From the NCBI GenBank assembly GCA_027483705.1, contig JAIXTY010000339.1:1-32928 (forward strand): 32,928 bases of DNA, in the 5' to 3' direction. Each line of letters opens with the position of its first letter. Positions within the stretch are counted from its first letter, which is position 1. The notes under the pieces are model-generated. The model was not told the origin of the DNA, made no database searches, and worked only from the letters and a program-made list of their open reading frames with translations. The DNA is from Rubrivivax sp. (GTDB lineage: Bacteria > Pseudomonadota > Gammaproteobacteria > Burkholderiales > Burkholderiaceae_C). The translations under genes and the position numbers were made by a program. This document shows positions 9,050 through 17,337 of this stretch, one piece after another.

Positions 9050-9067
9050 GCCCGGGCAATCCCGGGC
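9050..9067 (+). terminator. GC-rich hairpin downstream of amn
   Basis: GCCCGGG-CAAT-CCCGGGC is a perfect 7-bp stem 13 nt after the amn stop. It lacks a T-tract, so intrinsic termination is only possible, not shown. Confidence 0.35.
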
Positions 9068-9182
9068 CGGGCTCCAGGGCAGGTCACGCTCGAGTCACGC
9101 CGGCGGCCTCAGGCTGGCGGCTTTCTGGTTCATGCAGGCGGTGGCCGTCGGTCGCGGCCGGCCTGCGCAGCAAAGGAGAACC

Positions 9183-10004
9183 ATGCCCAGACTCCTGAAC
9201 AAGGTCGCCCTGATCACCGGCGCCGGGCGCGGCATCGGCGCGGCCATCGCACGCGCCTTCGTGGCCGAAGGCGCCCGCGTCATCGTCAGCGACATCGACG
9301 AAGCCGGCGGCCGCGCCACGGCCGAGGCGCTCGGCGCCGCGTGGATCCGGCTCGACGTGCGCGACGAGCTGGCCTGGATCGGCGCGATGGCGCGCATCCT
9401 CGACGGCTTCGGTCGGCTCGACGTGCTCGTCAACAACGCCGGCATCACCGGGCTCGAGCAGGGCGCGGCACACGATCCCGAGCACGCCACGCTGGAGCAG
9501 TGGCAGGCCGTGCACCGGACCAACCTCGACGGCGTTTTCCTCGGCTGCAAGCACGCGCTGCGCACGATGCGGCGCCGGCCACCGGGCGCGCCGGGGGCCA
9601 TCGTCAACCTGTCGTCGCGCTCGGGGCTGGTGGGCATCCCGGCGGCCGCGGCCTACGCCTCCAGCAAGGCCGCGGTACGCAACCACACCAAGAGCGTGGC
9701 GCTGTACTGCGCCGGGCAGGGCCTGGCGATCCGCTGCAACAGCATCCACCCGGCCGCCGTGCTGACGCCGATGTGGGAGCCGATGCTCGGCCAGGAACCT
9801 GGGCGCGCCGAGCGCATGGCCGCCTTCGTGGCTGACACGCCGTTGCGGCGCTTCGGCACGCCCGACGAGGTGGCCGCGGTCGCCGTGCTGCTGGCGTCGG
9901 ACGAGAGCGCCTACGTCACCGGCGCCGAGTTCCACGTCGACGGCGGCCTGCTCGCCGGAGCCGCGGCGGCGCCGGCGCGAGCCGAAGGCGGCATCGCAGC
10001 ATGA
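9183..10004 (+). CDS. SDR family NAD(P)-dependent oxidoreductase
   Basis: Predicted 273 aa, a classical short-chain dehydrogenase. ATG 9183 has a strong AAAGGAGA just upstream; the frame reads back to an ATG at 9132 but that has no ribosome site. Motifs: TGAGRGIG (12-19) for the dinucleotide, Asp37 at the end of the second beta strand, which favours NAD+ over NADP+, NNAG (84-87), catalytic Ser near 144 and Y158-x3-K162 (YASSK). The C-terminal part has NSIHPAAVLTPMW and AYVTGAEFHVDGG, typical of the family. Closest in style to hydroxysteroid or 3-oxoacyl reductase types; the substrate cannot be read. It overlaps the next gene by ATGA, so the two are coupled and may act in one reaction path. 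Confidence 0.93.
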   Translation: MPRLLNKVALITGAGRGIGAAIARAFVAEGARVIVSDIDEAGGRATAEALGAAWIRLDVRDELAWIGAMARILDGFGRLDVLVNNAGITGLEQGAAHDPEHATLEQWQAVHRTNLDGVFLGCKHALRTMRRRPPGAPGAIVNLSSRSGLVGIPAAAAYASSKAAVRNHTKSVALYCAGQGLAIRCNSIHPAAVLTPMWEPMLGQEPGRAERMAAFVADTPLRRFGTPDEVAAVAVLLASDESAYVTGAEFHVDGGLLAGAAAAPARAEGGIAA

Positions 10005-10597
10005 TGGTGCCGACACCCGATCGCCCCGGCGTCGGCGTCTTCATCGCGTGCTCGCTGGACGGCTTCATCGCGCGGCCCGACGGGGCCATCGACTGGCTGC
10101 TCGCGCAACACGCGGCCGCGCCGCCGGGCGAAGACTTCGGCTATGCCCGCTTCATGGCCGGCGTCGACGCGCTGGTGATGGGGCGCAAGACCTTCGACAG
10201 CGTGCTCGGTTTCGACCCCTGGCCCTATGCCGGCAAGCCGGTGCACGTGATGACGCGGCAGCGCCACTTCGCGGTGCCACCGGCGCGGCAGGCCGAGGCG
10301 CGGCTGCGCCACGAGGCGCCTGGCGCGCTGCTGGCTGCCCTGGCCGCCGAGGGCGTGCGGCGCGTCTACCTGGACGGTGGTGAACTGATCCAGGCCTTCC
10401 TGCGCGAGGACCTCGTCGACGAGCTGACCGTGACCACGGTGCCGGTGCTGATCGGCCAAGGTCGTCGGCTGTGGGGCCCGCTGCCCGCCGACCAGGCCTG
10501 GGCGCTGGAGGCCGTCCGCCACTGGGACTGCGGCTTCGTGCAGACCACGCACCGGCGGCAACGCACCGACCAGCCCCGGACGACGAGCCCGGCATGA
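10001..10597 (+). CDS. Dihydrofolate reductase / RibD C-terminal-like family protein
   Basis: Predicted 198 aa. The start overlaps the SDR stop by ATGA; a second ATG follows at once. The fold signature is that of the RibD_C/YyaP-type reductases: VFIACSLDGFIARPDGAID at the N-terminus, DALVMGRKTFDSV for the NADPH phosphate site, KPVHVMTRQ, and VRRVYLDGGELIQAFLRED near residue 120, then DELTVTTVPVLIGQGRRLWG. These proteins are rarely true folate enzymes; most are NADPH-dependent reductases of unknown substrate. The tail (~180-198) is polar and probably disordered. Pairing with an SDR suggests a small reductive unit. It converges with the MFS gene, with 41 nt between them and no obvious terminator. 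Confidence 0.9.
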   Translation: MMVPTPDRPGVGVFIACSLDGFIARPDGAIDWLLAQHAAAPPGEDFGYARFMAGVDALVMGRKTFDSVLGFDPWPYAGKPVHVMTRQRHFAVPPARQAEARLRHEAPGALLAALAAEGVRRVYLDGGELIQAFLREDLVDELTVTTVPVLIGQGRRLWGPLPADQAWALEAVRHWDCGFVQTTHRRQRTDQPRTTSPA

Positions 10598-10638
10598 CCG
10601 AGCCTCGCGCCGCAGCGCCGACCGGGCGGCCGTGAGTG

Positions 10639-11844
10639 TCAGGCCGGGCCCGACGGCGGGCGCATCAGCGGCCGCAGCGCCAGCAGCCCGAGCAGCGGGC
10701 CCAGCGCCAGCCAGGGCAGCAGCTGAGCCAGCGGCACGCTCTGCGCCAGCCGCACGAAGAGCTCGATGCTGAGCGCGCTGATCGCAAAGCCGATGCTGTT
10801 GGTGAGCGTGAGTACGCTGCCGACGCCGTCGCGCGGGGCGTTCGATGCGGTGAGGGCGCTGAATTGCGGCGAGTCGCCGGCCACCGTCACGCCCCACAGC
10901 AGCAGCCAGGCCGCGAACAGCGGCAGCGGCGCCGCCAGCGCCCACGGCGCCAGAACGCAGCACAGGCCGCTGCCGGCCAGCATCAGCCCGGCCACGCGCG
11001 CGCTGCCCACGCGCCGCGCCCACAGGCCGCCGAGTACGCAGCCGGCGGCACCCGCGCCCACCACCACGAAAGCGCCCCAAGACACGGCCACGCCGTGCAG
11101 GCGCGTCGCCAGGATCGTCGGCACCAGCACCCACAGCGTGTAGAGCTCGACCATGTGGCCGAAATAGGCCAGCACCGAGGCGCGCACGCGGCGGTCGGTG
11201 GCCATCGTCGCCAGCGCGCCCAGCCGCAGGCCCGCGCCGGCGCCGGCCGGCCGCGGCGTGGCGGGCACGCGCCACCACAGCAGCAGCCCGGCCAGCGCCG
11301 TGACCAGCGCCACCACGCCAAACACCGCCTGCCACGGCAGGCCGAGGCCTTGCGCGGCCAGCGCCCGCAGCGCGTGCGGGCTGGCGCTGCCCAGCACCAG
11401 CGCGCCGAGCAGCCAGCCCAGCGCCGTGCCCAAGCCCTGCGGGTACCACTGGGCCGCGATCTTCATGCCCACTGGGTAGATGCCCGCCAGAAAGAACCCG
11501 GTGGCCACGCGGCAGGCCAGCAGCGCCGGCACGGAGTGCGCCACAAAGGCCGCCAGCAGCGTGGTGGCCGCCGCCAGCACGGCGCACAGCAGGAACACCG
11601 CGCGCGCCGGAAATCGGTCCGCCACCGCCAGCAGCGCAAACACCAGCGTGCCGGCGATGAAGCCCCCTTGCAGCGCCGCCGTCAGCGTCCCCACGGCGGC
11701 CGCGCTCCAGCCGAAGGCGGCTTGCAGGTCGGGCATCACGGCATTGACGGCAAACCAGCTGGAGGTGCCGCCGAACTGGGCCAGCACCAGGGCCGGCAGC
11801 ACGCGACGGTGCCCGGCGGGCTGGAACGGAGGTTCGGCACTCAC
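10639..11844 (-). CDS. MFS transporter
   Basis: Predicted 401 aa with about 12 hydrophobic segments, so a Major Facilitator Superfamily carrier in the inner membrane. The N-terminal half has GGTSSWFAVNAVMPDLQ, the motif-A-like loop between TM2 and TM3 (ALLAVADRFPARAV) and a TM4-5 block CRVATGFFLAGIYPVGMKI. The second half starts after a Pro/Gly loop near residue 205 and includes YFGHMVELYTLWVLVPTIL and LTNSIGFAISALSIEL. The style is that of uptake or efflux carriers of small organic compounds; no substrate can be named. It is transcribed alone and diverges from terC, sharing the 283-nt gap in which the Mn riboswitch of terC lies. Confidence 0.9.
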   Translation of the reverse strand: MSAEPPFQPAGHRRVLPALVLAQFGGTSSWFAVNAVMPDLQAAFGWSAAAVGTLTAALQGGFIAGTLVFALLAVADRFPARAVFLLCAVLAAATTLLAAFVAHSVPALLACRVATGFFLAGIYPVGMKIAAQWYPQGLGTALGWLLGALVLGSASPHALRALAAQGLGLPWQAVFGVVALVTALAGLLLWWRVPATPRPAGAGAGLRLGALATMATDRRVRASVLAYFGHMVELYTLWVLVPTILATRLHGVAVSWGAFVVVGAGAAGCVLGGLWARRVGSARVAGLMLAGSGLCCVLAPWALAAPLPLFAAWLLLWGVTVAGDSPQFSALTASNAPRDGVGSVLTLTNSIGFAISALSIELFVRLAQSVPLAQLLPWLALGPLLGLLALRPLMRPPSGPA

Positions 11845-11970
11845 GCGCCGACGCTATCACCGGCGCCGGGCCGGCCTCGGCGGGCCTCCGTGCGGTGAGT
11901 CCCTCTTCAGTTGGGGGCTTTCGGGCCGATACTCCACGCAGCACGTCTCGACTGGGAGACACTCGCGCCC

Positions 11971-12044
11971 GTCGAAAGGGGAGTAGCCGGTCGTGCAACG
12001 CGACCGCGGCACCCCGTCAATACGGCCGTGATCGACCTTTGATC
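11971..12044 (+). promoter_or_regulatory. yybP-ykoY family manganese riboswitch
   Basis: The leader contains GAAAGGGGAGTAGC (11974-11987) and GACCTTTG (12034-12041), the two conserved ends of the yybP-ykoY motif. AAAGG pairs with CCTTT to close P1, and a GGTCG...CGACC helix (11989-12005) lies inside. The motif senses Mn2+ and often controls TerC/Alx or MntP genes, which fits the gene 84 nt downstream. A second GACCTTT copy at 12086-12092 continues to CCTTTCG, which can pair with CGAAAGG (11973-11979) over 7 bp and so could compete with P1. A 5-bp hairpin GTCTC/GAGAC precedes it (11945-11960). Exact boundaries are approximate. Confidence 0.85.
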
Positions 12045-12127
12045 GCCGCCCGGGACCGCAGAGGCACCGCCGTTCGCCTTCGCAAGACCTTTCGGCGCAA
12101 TACATCTCAACTTCGAGGGAGTGTGTC

Positions 12128-13105
12128 GTGGACACCATTGCGCCGACCTGGCTCTGGGTTTTCTTTATCGCCGCCGTCCTGGTGGCTCTGTTCGTCGACT
12201 TCGTCGTGCTGCGCAAGCAGGGCGCCCACACCGTGGGCGTCAAGGAAGCGCTCAACTGGTCGATCGTCTGGGTGGCGCTGAGCTTCGCCTTCAACGGCCT
12301 GTTCTGGTGGGCCGTGCAGCAGGACCACGGCACAGCCGTCGCCAACACCAAGGCGATGGAGTTCCTGACCGGCTATCTCATCGAGAAGAGCCTGGCGGTC
12401 GACAACATCTTCGTCTTCCTGATGATCTTCACGTACTTCGCGGTGCCCGCGGAGTTCCAGAAGCGCGTGCTGATGATCGGCATCATCGGTGCCATCGTGC
12501 TGCGCACGATCATGATCCTGGTCGGCAGCTGGCTCGTCAGCGAGTTCGACTGGGTGCTCTACGTGGTCGGCGCCTTCCTGCTGCTCACCGGCATCAAGAT
12601 GTGGTGGGCCGCCGGCCAGGAGCCCGACCTCGACAGCAACCCGGCGCTGAAGCTGCTGCGCAAGGTGCTGCCGGTGAGCAAGAACTTCGACGGTGAGAAG
12701 TTCTTCACCATCGAGAACGGCAAGAAGATCGCCACGCCGCTGCTGATGGTGATCGCGCTGGTGGGCCTGACCGACGTGATCTTCGCCGTCGACTCGATCC
12801 CGGCCATCTTCGCGATCACGAGCGATCCGTTCATCGTGCTGACGAGCAACATCTTCGCGATCCTGGGCCTGCGCGCGATGTACTTCCTGCTGGCTGCGGT
12901 GGCCGCCAAGTTCCACCTGCTGAGCTACGGCCTGGCGGTGATCCTGGTGTTCATCGGCACCAAGATGCTGCTGATCGACGTCTACAAGATCCCGGTGCTG
13001 GTGAGCCTGGGCGTGGTGGTGGCGATCCTGGCCATCACGATGATCTGGAGCGTGAAGACGGCGCCGAAGACCGACCCGGTCCCGGCCGACAGCGACGCCC
13101 GCTGA
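12128..13105 (+). CDS. TerC/Alx family integral membrane protein (probable Mn2+ exporter)
   Basis: Predicted 325 aa. GTG 12128 is chosen with GAGGGAG 6 nt upstream. The protein has about nine hydrophobic segments. Family blocks are LWVFFIAAVLVALFVDF at the N-terminus, GYLIEKSLAVDNIFVF near residue 85 and LVGLTDVIFAVDSIPAIFA near residue 215, whose Asp and Glu residues within membrane helices are thought to bind metal. A cytoplasmic loop between them reads LLRKVLPVSKNFDGEKFF. The family includes E. coli Alx, and members under yybP-ykoY control export manganese; that is the likely role here. The Mn riboswitch upstream and the intrinsic terminator downstream define a single-gene unit. Confidence 0.95.
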   Translation: MDTIAPTWLWVFFIAAVLVALFVDFVVLRKQGAHTVGVKEALNWSIVWVALSFAFNGLFWWAVQQDHGTAVANTKAMEFLTGYLIEKSLAVDNIFVFLMIFTYFAVPAEFQKRVLMIGIIGAIVLRTIMILVGSWLVSEFDWVLYVVGAFLLLTGIKMWWAAGQEPDLDSNPALKLLRKVLPVSKNFDGEKFFTIENGKKIATPLLMVIALVGLTDVIFAVDSIPAIFAITSDPFIVLTSNIFAILGLRAMYFLLAAVAAKFHLLSYGLAVILVFIGTKMLLIDVYKIPVLVSLGVVVAILAITMIWSVKTAPKTDPVPADSDAR

Positions 13106-13124
13106 TCGATCCTGCCCCGACTCG

Positions 13125-13150
13125 ACGGCCCGCCCCTGGCGGGCCGTTTT
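13125..13150 (+). terminator. Intrinsic terminator of terC
   Basis: Perfect 10-bp stem ACGGCCCGCC / GGCGGGCCGT with a CCT loop, ending in TTTT and then C. It sits 20 nt after the terC stop and separates terC from the iron-uptake genes. Confidence 0.92.
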
Positions 13151-13209
13151 CATTGGTGCGCCGTCCGGCGCACGGCCGCACGTCGATCCTCAGGCAGCTC
13201 CATTGATGA

Positions 13210-13239
13210 AATGCGAATCATTCGCGTTTGCAATACAAT
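13210..13239 (+). promoter_or_regulatory. Candidate Fur box and -10 element of the tonB operon
   Basis: AATGCGAATCATTCGCGTT (13210-13228) is a dyad centred on C13219 with perfect GCGAAT/ATTCGC arms, close in form to beta-proteobacterial Fur boxes. TACAAT (13234-13239) follows and could be the -10 box, with the Fur site covering the spacer and -35 zone. The genes downstream (tonB and a siderophore receptor) are classic Fur targets, which supports the reading. Confidence 0.65.
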
Positions 13240-13280
13240 GCGACCATCGTCACCCAGCTCCATCCCGCGTGCTCACCCCC

Positions 13281-13961
13281 GTGAAGGCGTTCAAGGCATC
13301 CATCCGGCCCGGATCGGCAGGCTTTCTCATGACAGCCGGCGCTCACATCGTCGTCGTCTGGGTCTTGTGGACCCTGGTCGTTTCGGCTCCGCCGGCGCCC
13401 CGCGCGCCACCGCTGTGGGTGGCCTTGCTGACCGCGGAGCCCGCGCTGCCGCAGCTGCCGGCGCCCACCGTCGCGCCCGCCCGCTCGGCGCCGATGGCGC
13501 CGGCCCCGCCGCAGCCCGCACCACCGCCTTCGACGGCGATGCCGCACGAGCCGTCATCGCCCTCACCGCCCGCGCCCCCGGCCGCCACGCCTGCGCCGGC
13601 ACCGGTGATGGCGGCGGCCACGGAGCCCGCCGTGGCGCCACCCGCGCCCGCGCCGGCCCGGCCATCACCGCCGCTGCCGAAGCTGCTGAGCGCCGACCAG
13701 GTGCGCTACCGCATCACGCCACCGGCCGAAGTGCCGTTGCTGTCGCGCCGCGCCGGTGAGCACGGCGTCGTCTGGCTGCGGGTGCTGATCGACACCCAGG
13801 GTCGCCCGGCCCGCGTGAGCCTGCACCGCAGCTCCGGCTTCAGGCGCCTGGACGAGCAGGCCCTGGCCGCCATGGCGCAGGCCCGCTTCGCGCCGCAGGT
13901 CGAGGACGGCGTCGCCGTCGAGGCCGAGGTGCTGGCCCCCATCGAGTACCCGGCTGACTGA
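13281..13961 (+). CDS. tonB: TonB family energy transducer
   Basis: Predicted 226 aa from GTG 13281. The start is uncertain: the frame is open from 13203, but a start there would place the Fur box and -10 inside the gene; GTG 13269 and ATG 13329 (AGG 7 nt upstream) are the other options. GTG 13281 leaves a short basic N-terminus (VKAFKASIRPG) before one membrane helix (FLMTAGAHIVVVWVLWTLVV), as in TonB. A periplasmic Pro/Ala-rich spacer (~45-145) follows. The TonB C-terminal domain ends the protein (GVVWLRVLIDTQGRPARVSL, SGFRRLDEQALAAM, RFAPQVEDG). TonB passes inner-membrane energy from ExbBD to outer-membrane receptors; no exbBD is seen nearby. It starts the iron operon with the receptor 50 nt downstream. 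Confidence 0.9.
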   Translation: MKAFKASIRPGSAGFLMTAGAHIVVVWVLWTLVVSAPPAPRAPPLWVALLTAEPALPQLPAPTVAPARSAPMAPAPPQPAPPPSTAMPHEPSSPSPPAPPAATPAPAPVMAAATEPAVAPPAPAPARPSPPLPKLLSADQVRYRITPPAEVPLLSRRAGEHGVVWLRVLIDTQGRPARVSLHRSSGFRRLDEQALAAMAQARFAPQVEDGVAVEAEVLAPIEYPAD

Positions 13962-14011
13962 AGCCCGCCCCACCCGCCGTCTCTCCCGCCCCGATCGATT
14001 CCTGCCGACCC

Positions 14012-16222
14012 ATGGCCTTGCCCCGACCGTTCCGCCCCGCCCTCGCCGTCATCGCCGCCACCGCTGCGGCCACGCTGCAGGCCCAGACACCTCCGGAGCC
14101 GACCGCCCTGCCCGTGGTGCGCGCCCGTGGCGCCGCGGCCTATCCGCCGCCGGGCAAGGACGGCGTGCAGGCCACCGACACCCGCATCGGCAAGGGCCGC
14201 CAGGAACTGCGCGACGTGCCGCAGAGCGTGACCGTCGTGACCGAGAAGCTCATCGACGACCGCAATCTCGACACGCTGAAGGACGCGCTCAAGAACACCG
14301 CCGGCATCAGCTTCCTGGCCGCCGAGGGCGGCGAGGAGGACATCCGCCTGCGCGGCTTTTCGCTGCAGGCCACCGGCGACATCTTCGTCGACGGCCTGCG
14401 CGACCCCGCGTTCTACGAGCGCGACAGCTTCAACTGGGACCGCCTCGAGGTGCTGCGCGGCAGCGCCAGCCTGCTGTTCGGCCGCGGCTCCACGGGCGGC
14501 GCCGTCAACCAGGTGAGCAAGCTGCCGCGGCTGTACCAGCCCAGCGAGGTGGCCGTCACGCTGGGCACCGGCGGCTACGTGCGCAGCACCGCCGACCTGA
14601 ACGTGAAGACCGGCGACAACGCGGCCCTGCGCGTCAACGCGATGGCCACGGTGGCCGACAACTTCGGCGCGAAGATCGACAAGGACGGCATCGCGCCCAG
14701 CTTCCGCTGGGGCATCGGCACGACCGACGAGTTCCTCGTGGGCCTGTACCACCTGGACAACCGCAACGGCATCGCCTACGGCCTGCCGTGGCTGGAGGGC
14801 CGGATGCTGCCCGGCGTGGACGGCCGCGCGTACTACGGCCTGCTGTCCGACGTCAGCCTGGGCAGCGCCGACACGCTGACGCTGGGCCACGTGCACCGCT
14901 TCGCCGACCGCAGCGAGTGGCGCACCACGCTGCGCCTGGGCCGCTACGAACGCGACCAGCGCGCTAGCGCCGTGCGCATCGCGCCGGCCGCCGTGCAGCC
15001 CGGCGGCGTGGCCGCCACGCAGGCCAGCTTCAGCGACGCCACCGTGCTGCGCCGCTCGGGCGGCAACGGCACCAGCGCCAAGATCCAGGATCTCGACAGC
15101 CTCACGCTGCAGAGCGACCTCGACACCCGCTTCACCGCCTTCGGCCTGCGCCATGCGGTGCAGGCCGGCGTCGACGCCACGAAGGACTCGTTCACCGGCT
15201 ACGCCGTCGCCAACCCGGCCAGCGGCGCGCTGCCCAAGCCCGACGTCACGGTGCGCGACGACCGCGGCCTGGGCTGGGTCGACGAGTCGCTGCGCCTCGT
15301 CAACCGCAACCGCGATTTCGAGTCCGGCGCCCTCGGCCTGTACGCGCAGGACCTGCTGCAGCTGAGCCCCACCTGGAAGCTGCTCGGCGGCCTGCGCTGG
15401 GACCGCTTAGAGGGCCGCTACCGCACGTTCAGCACCGCGGCAGCCGATGTCGGCGCCGTCACCGCCGACCGCGCCCGCGTTGACTCTCTGTGGAGCCGCC
15501 GCGTCGGCGTGCTGTGGCAGCCGTCGCCGACGCGCTCGTTCCACGCCTCGTTCGGCACCAGCTTCAACACCTCGGGCGACGCCTACCAGTACGACGCGCT
15601 CGGCAGCAACACGCCGCCCGAGAAGAGCCGCAACCTCGAGATCGGCGCCAAGCTCGACAACGAGGCCGGCACCGCGACGCTGCGCCTGGCCCTCTTCCAC
15701 GCCACCAAGCTCAACGAACGCAACCGCGACGAGGAGTCGGTGAGCCCGACGAGCTACGTGCTCTCGGGCCAGCGGCACGCGGCGGGCCTGGAGGTCGACG
15801 TCGCCGGGCGCCTCACGGCGGCGTGGGAGGTGTTCGCCAGCTGGGCCTGGATCCCCGACGCCCGCGTCGACCAGGCCTCGTCGGTGCTCGGCACCACGCT
15901 GGTGGGCGAGACCGTCGGCCAGCGCCCGGGCCTCACGCCGCGGCACACGGCCACGCTGTGGAGCACCTGGCGGCTGACACCGCGGTGGCGCGTCGGCGGC
16001 GGCCTCAACGCCCGCAGCAGCGACACGCCGCAGCAGAGCAGCATCCGCGCGCCGGGCTTCGTGACGGCCGACCTGATGGCCGAATTCGACGCCGGGCCGC
16101 TGGTCTTCAAGCTCAACGTCACGAACTTCGGCGATGTCACCACGGCCGACATGCTCTACCGCGGCCACTACGTCCCGGGCAAGCCGCGCACCGTGCAGCT
16201 CACGACGACGGCGAGGTTCTGA
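14012..16222 (+). CDS. TonB-dependent siderophore receptor, Fiu-like
   Basis: Predicted 736 aa outer-membrane receptor. A signal peptide (~1-24, ending TLQAQ) is followed by a likely TonB box ALPVVRARG. The plug domain (~55-170) has LRDVPQSVTVVTEKLIDD, IRLRGFSL, DIFVDGLRD and VLRGSASLLFGRGSTGGAVN. The rest is a 22-strand barrel with girdle blocks such as GLYAQDLLQLSPTWKLLGG and KSRNLEIGAKLD; it ends YRGHYVPGKPRTVQLT...ARF with a terminal Phe, the outer-membrane insertion signal. The pattern is closest to catecholate receptors such as Fiu, so a catecholate-type siderophore or its degradation product is the likely ligand (inference). No siderophore synthesis genes are in the window, so it may take up foreign siderophores. 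Confidence 0.94.
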   Translation: MALPRPFRPALAVIAATAAATLQAQTPPEPTALPVVRARGAAAYPPPGKDGVQATDTRIGKGRQELRDVPQSVTVVTEKLIDDRNLDTLKDALKNTAGISFLAAEGGEEDIRLRGFSLQATGDIFVDGLRDPAFYERDSFNWDRLEVLRGSASLLFGRGSTGGAVNQVSKLPRLYQPSEVAVTLGTGGYVRSTADLNVKTGDNAALRVNAMATVADNFGAKIDKDGIAPSFRWGIGTTDEFLVGLYHLDNRNGIAYGLPWLEGRMLPGVDGRAYYGLLSDVSLGSADTLTLGHVHRFADRSEWRTTLRLGRYERDQRASAVRIAPAAVQPGGVAATQASFSDATVLRRSGGNGTSAKIQDLDSLTLQSDLDTRFTAFGLRHAVQAGVDATKDSFTGYAVANPASGALPKPDVTVRDDRGLGWVDESLRLVNRNRDFESGALGLYAQDLLQLSPTWKLLGGLRWDRLEGRYRTFSTAAADVGAVTADRARVDSLWSRRVGVLWQPSPTRSFHASFGTSFNTSGDAYQYDALGSNTPPEKSRNLEIGAKLDNEAGTATLRLALFHATKLNERNRDEESVSPTSYVLSGQRHAAGLEVDVAGRLTAAWEVFASWAWIPDARVDQASSVLGTTLVGETVGQRPGLTPRHTATLWSTWRLTPRWRVGGGLNARSSDTPQQSSIRAPGFVTADLMAEFDAGPLVFKLNVTNFGDVTTADMLYRGHYVPGKPRTVQLTTTARF

Positions 16223-16224
16223 GC

Positions 16225-17313
16225 ATGCGCCGCCGCCAGGCCCTGCGAGGGCTGTTCGCGCTGGCCCTGGCGCGCGCGGCCCGCGCCGAAGCCCCCCCGC
16301 CCGAGCGCTACGCCACGGCCTGGAAGCGCGACGGCCGCGACTGGGCCGCGCTGCTCGACATCGACTGGCGCGCCGGCCGCGTGGCCGTGCGCGCCGAGAC
16401 CGCGCTGCCCGGCCGCGCCCACGGCCTGGAGCCGCTGGCCGACGGCGGCGTGCTGGTGGTGGGCAACCGCCCGGGCCGCTGGCTGTGGCGGCTGGACGCC
16501 GAGGGCCGCGTCGTCGCCCGCCGCGAATGGGCCGACCGCCCCGACGCGTGCACGCTCAACGGCCACGTGATCGTCGGCGTCGATGGCAACCACGCCTGGA
16601 GCACCGAGACCGACCCGCGCACCGGCCGCGGCTGGCTCGTGCGGCGCGATCTGCGCACGCTGGCCGCCGACGGCGCCTTCGAGACCCACGGCCCCGATCC
16701 GCACCAGCTGCTGCACGCCGAGGCCGGCCGCATCGTGCTGGCCAACGGCGGCATCCCGCGCGACGCCGACGGCCGCAAGCGCGACGGCGAGCCGGTGGAC
16801 AGCAGCCTGGTGCTGCTCGACGGCGCCAGCGGCCGCCTCGAAGGGCGCTGGACGCTGCCCGACCGCGCGCTGAGCCTGCGCCACCTGGCGTGGTCGCACG
16901 ACGGCCGGCGCCTGGGCGTGGCGCTGCAGGCCGAGCACGCCGTGCACGCCGAGCGCGCGGCCGCGCCGCTGCTGGCGGTGCTGGACGGCTCGCGCCTGGC
17001 CGTGCCCGGCACCGACGGCCGCGGCCAGGGCTATGCCGGCGACATCACGCCGGCGCCCGGCGGCGGCTTCGTGCTCAGCGCTCAGAAGGCCGGCCGCTGC
17101 CTGTGGTGGGATCCGCGGGCGCCCGAACGGCTGACGGTCGTGGCCGAGCTGACCGAGCCCTGCGCGCTGGCGCCCAGCGACCAGGGCCTGGGCGTGGCCA
17201 TCGGCGCCGGCCTGGGCGCCGCGCGCTGGCATGCCGACGAGGCACCGCGCATGATGGCCTGGCCGGCACCGCTGGCGCCGGACAACCACTGGGTGCGGCT
17301 GATCGGCGTGTGA
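16225..17313 (+). CDS. DUF1513 domain-containing protein, probable Tat-exported beta-propeller
   Basis: Predicted 362 aa. ATG 16225 lies 2 nt after the receptor stop, with GAGG 9 nt before it. The N-terminus MRRRQALRGLFALALARAARA has a twin-arginine-like start and a hydrophobic core ending in Ala-rich cleavage sites, so export to the periplasm is likely. Repeated beta blocks (GRAHGLEPLADGGVLVVGNR, DPHQLLHAEAGRIVLANGG, LRHLAWSHDGRRLGVAL, DITPAPGGGFVLSAQ) suggest a propeller. The conserved blocks GRAHG, GPDPHQ and NGGIP match DUF1513. In other bacteria DUF1513 genes lie beside imelysin and di-haem peroxidase-like genes in iron-related clusters; here it sits in a TonB/receptor operon, which again points to iron. 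The activity is unknown. Confidence 0.85.
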   Translation: MRRRQALRGLFALALARAARAEAPPPERYATAWKRDGRDWAALLDIDWRAGRVAVRAETALPGRAHGLEPLADGGVLVVGNRPGRWLWRLDAEGRVVARREWADRPDACTLNGHVIVGVDGNHAWSTETDPRTGRGWLVRRDLRTLAADGAFETHGPDPHQLLHAEAGRIVLANGGIPRDADGRKRDGEPVDSSLVLLDGASGRLEGRWTLPDRALSLRHLAWSHDGRRLGVALQAEHAVHAERAAAPLLAVLDGSRLAVPGTDGRGQGYAGDITPAPGGGFVLSAQKAGRCLWWDPRAPERLTVVAELTEPCALAPSDQGLGVAIGAGLGAARWHADEAPRMMAWPAPLAPDNHWVRLIGV

Positions 17314-17337
17314 GCTCGCCCGGCGGGTTCGTCGCGA

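Noticed and set aside
13203-13280. Upstream start for tonB at the TTG/ATG near 13203
   Set aside because: It would put the Fur-box dyad and -10 box inside the coding region and add a non-TonB-like leader before the membrane segment.
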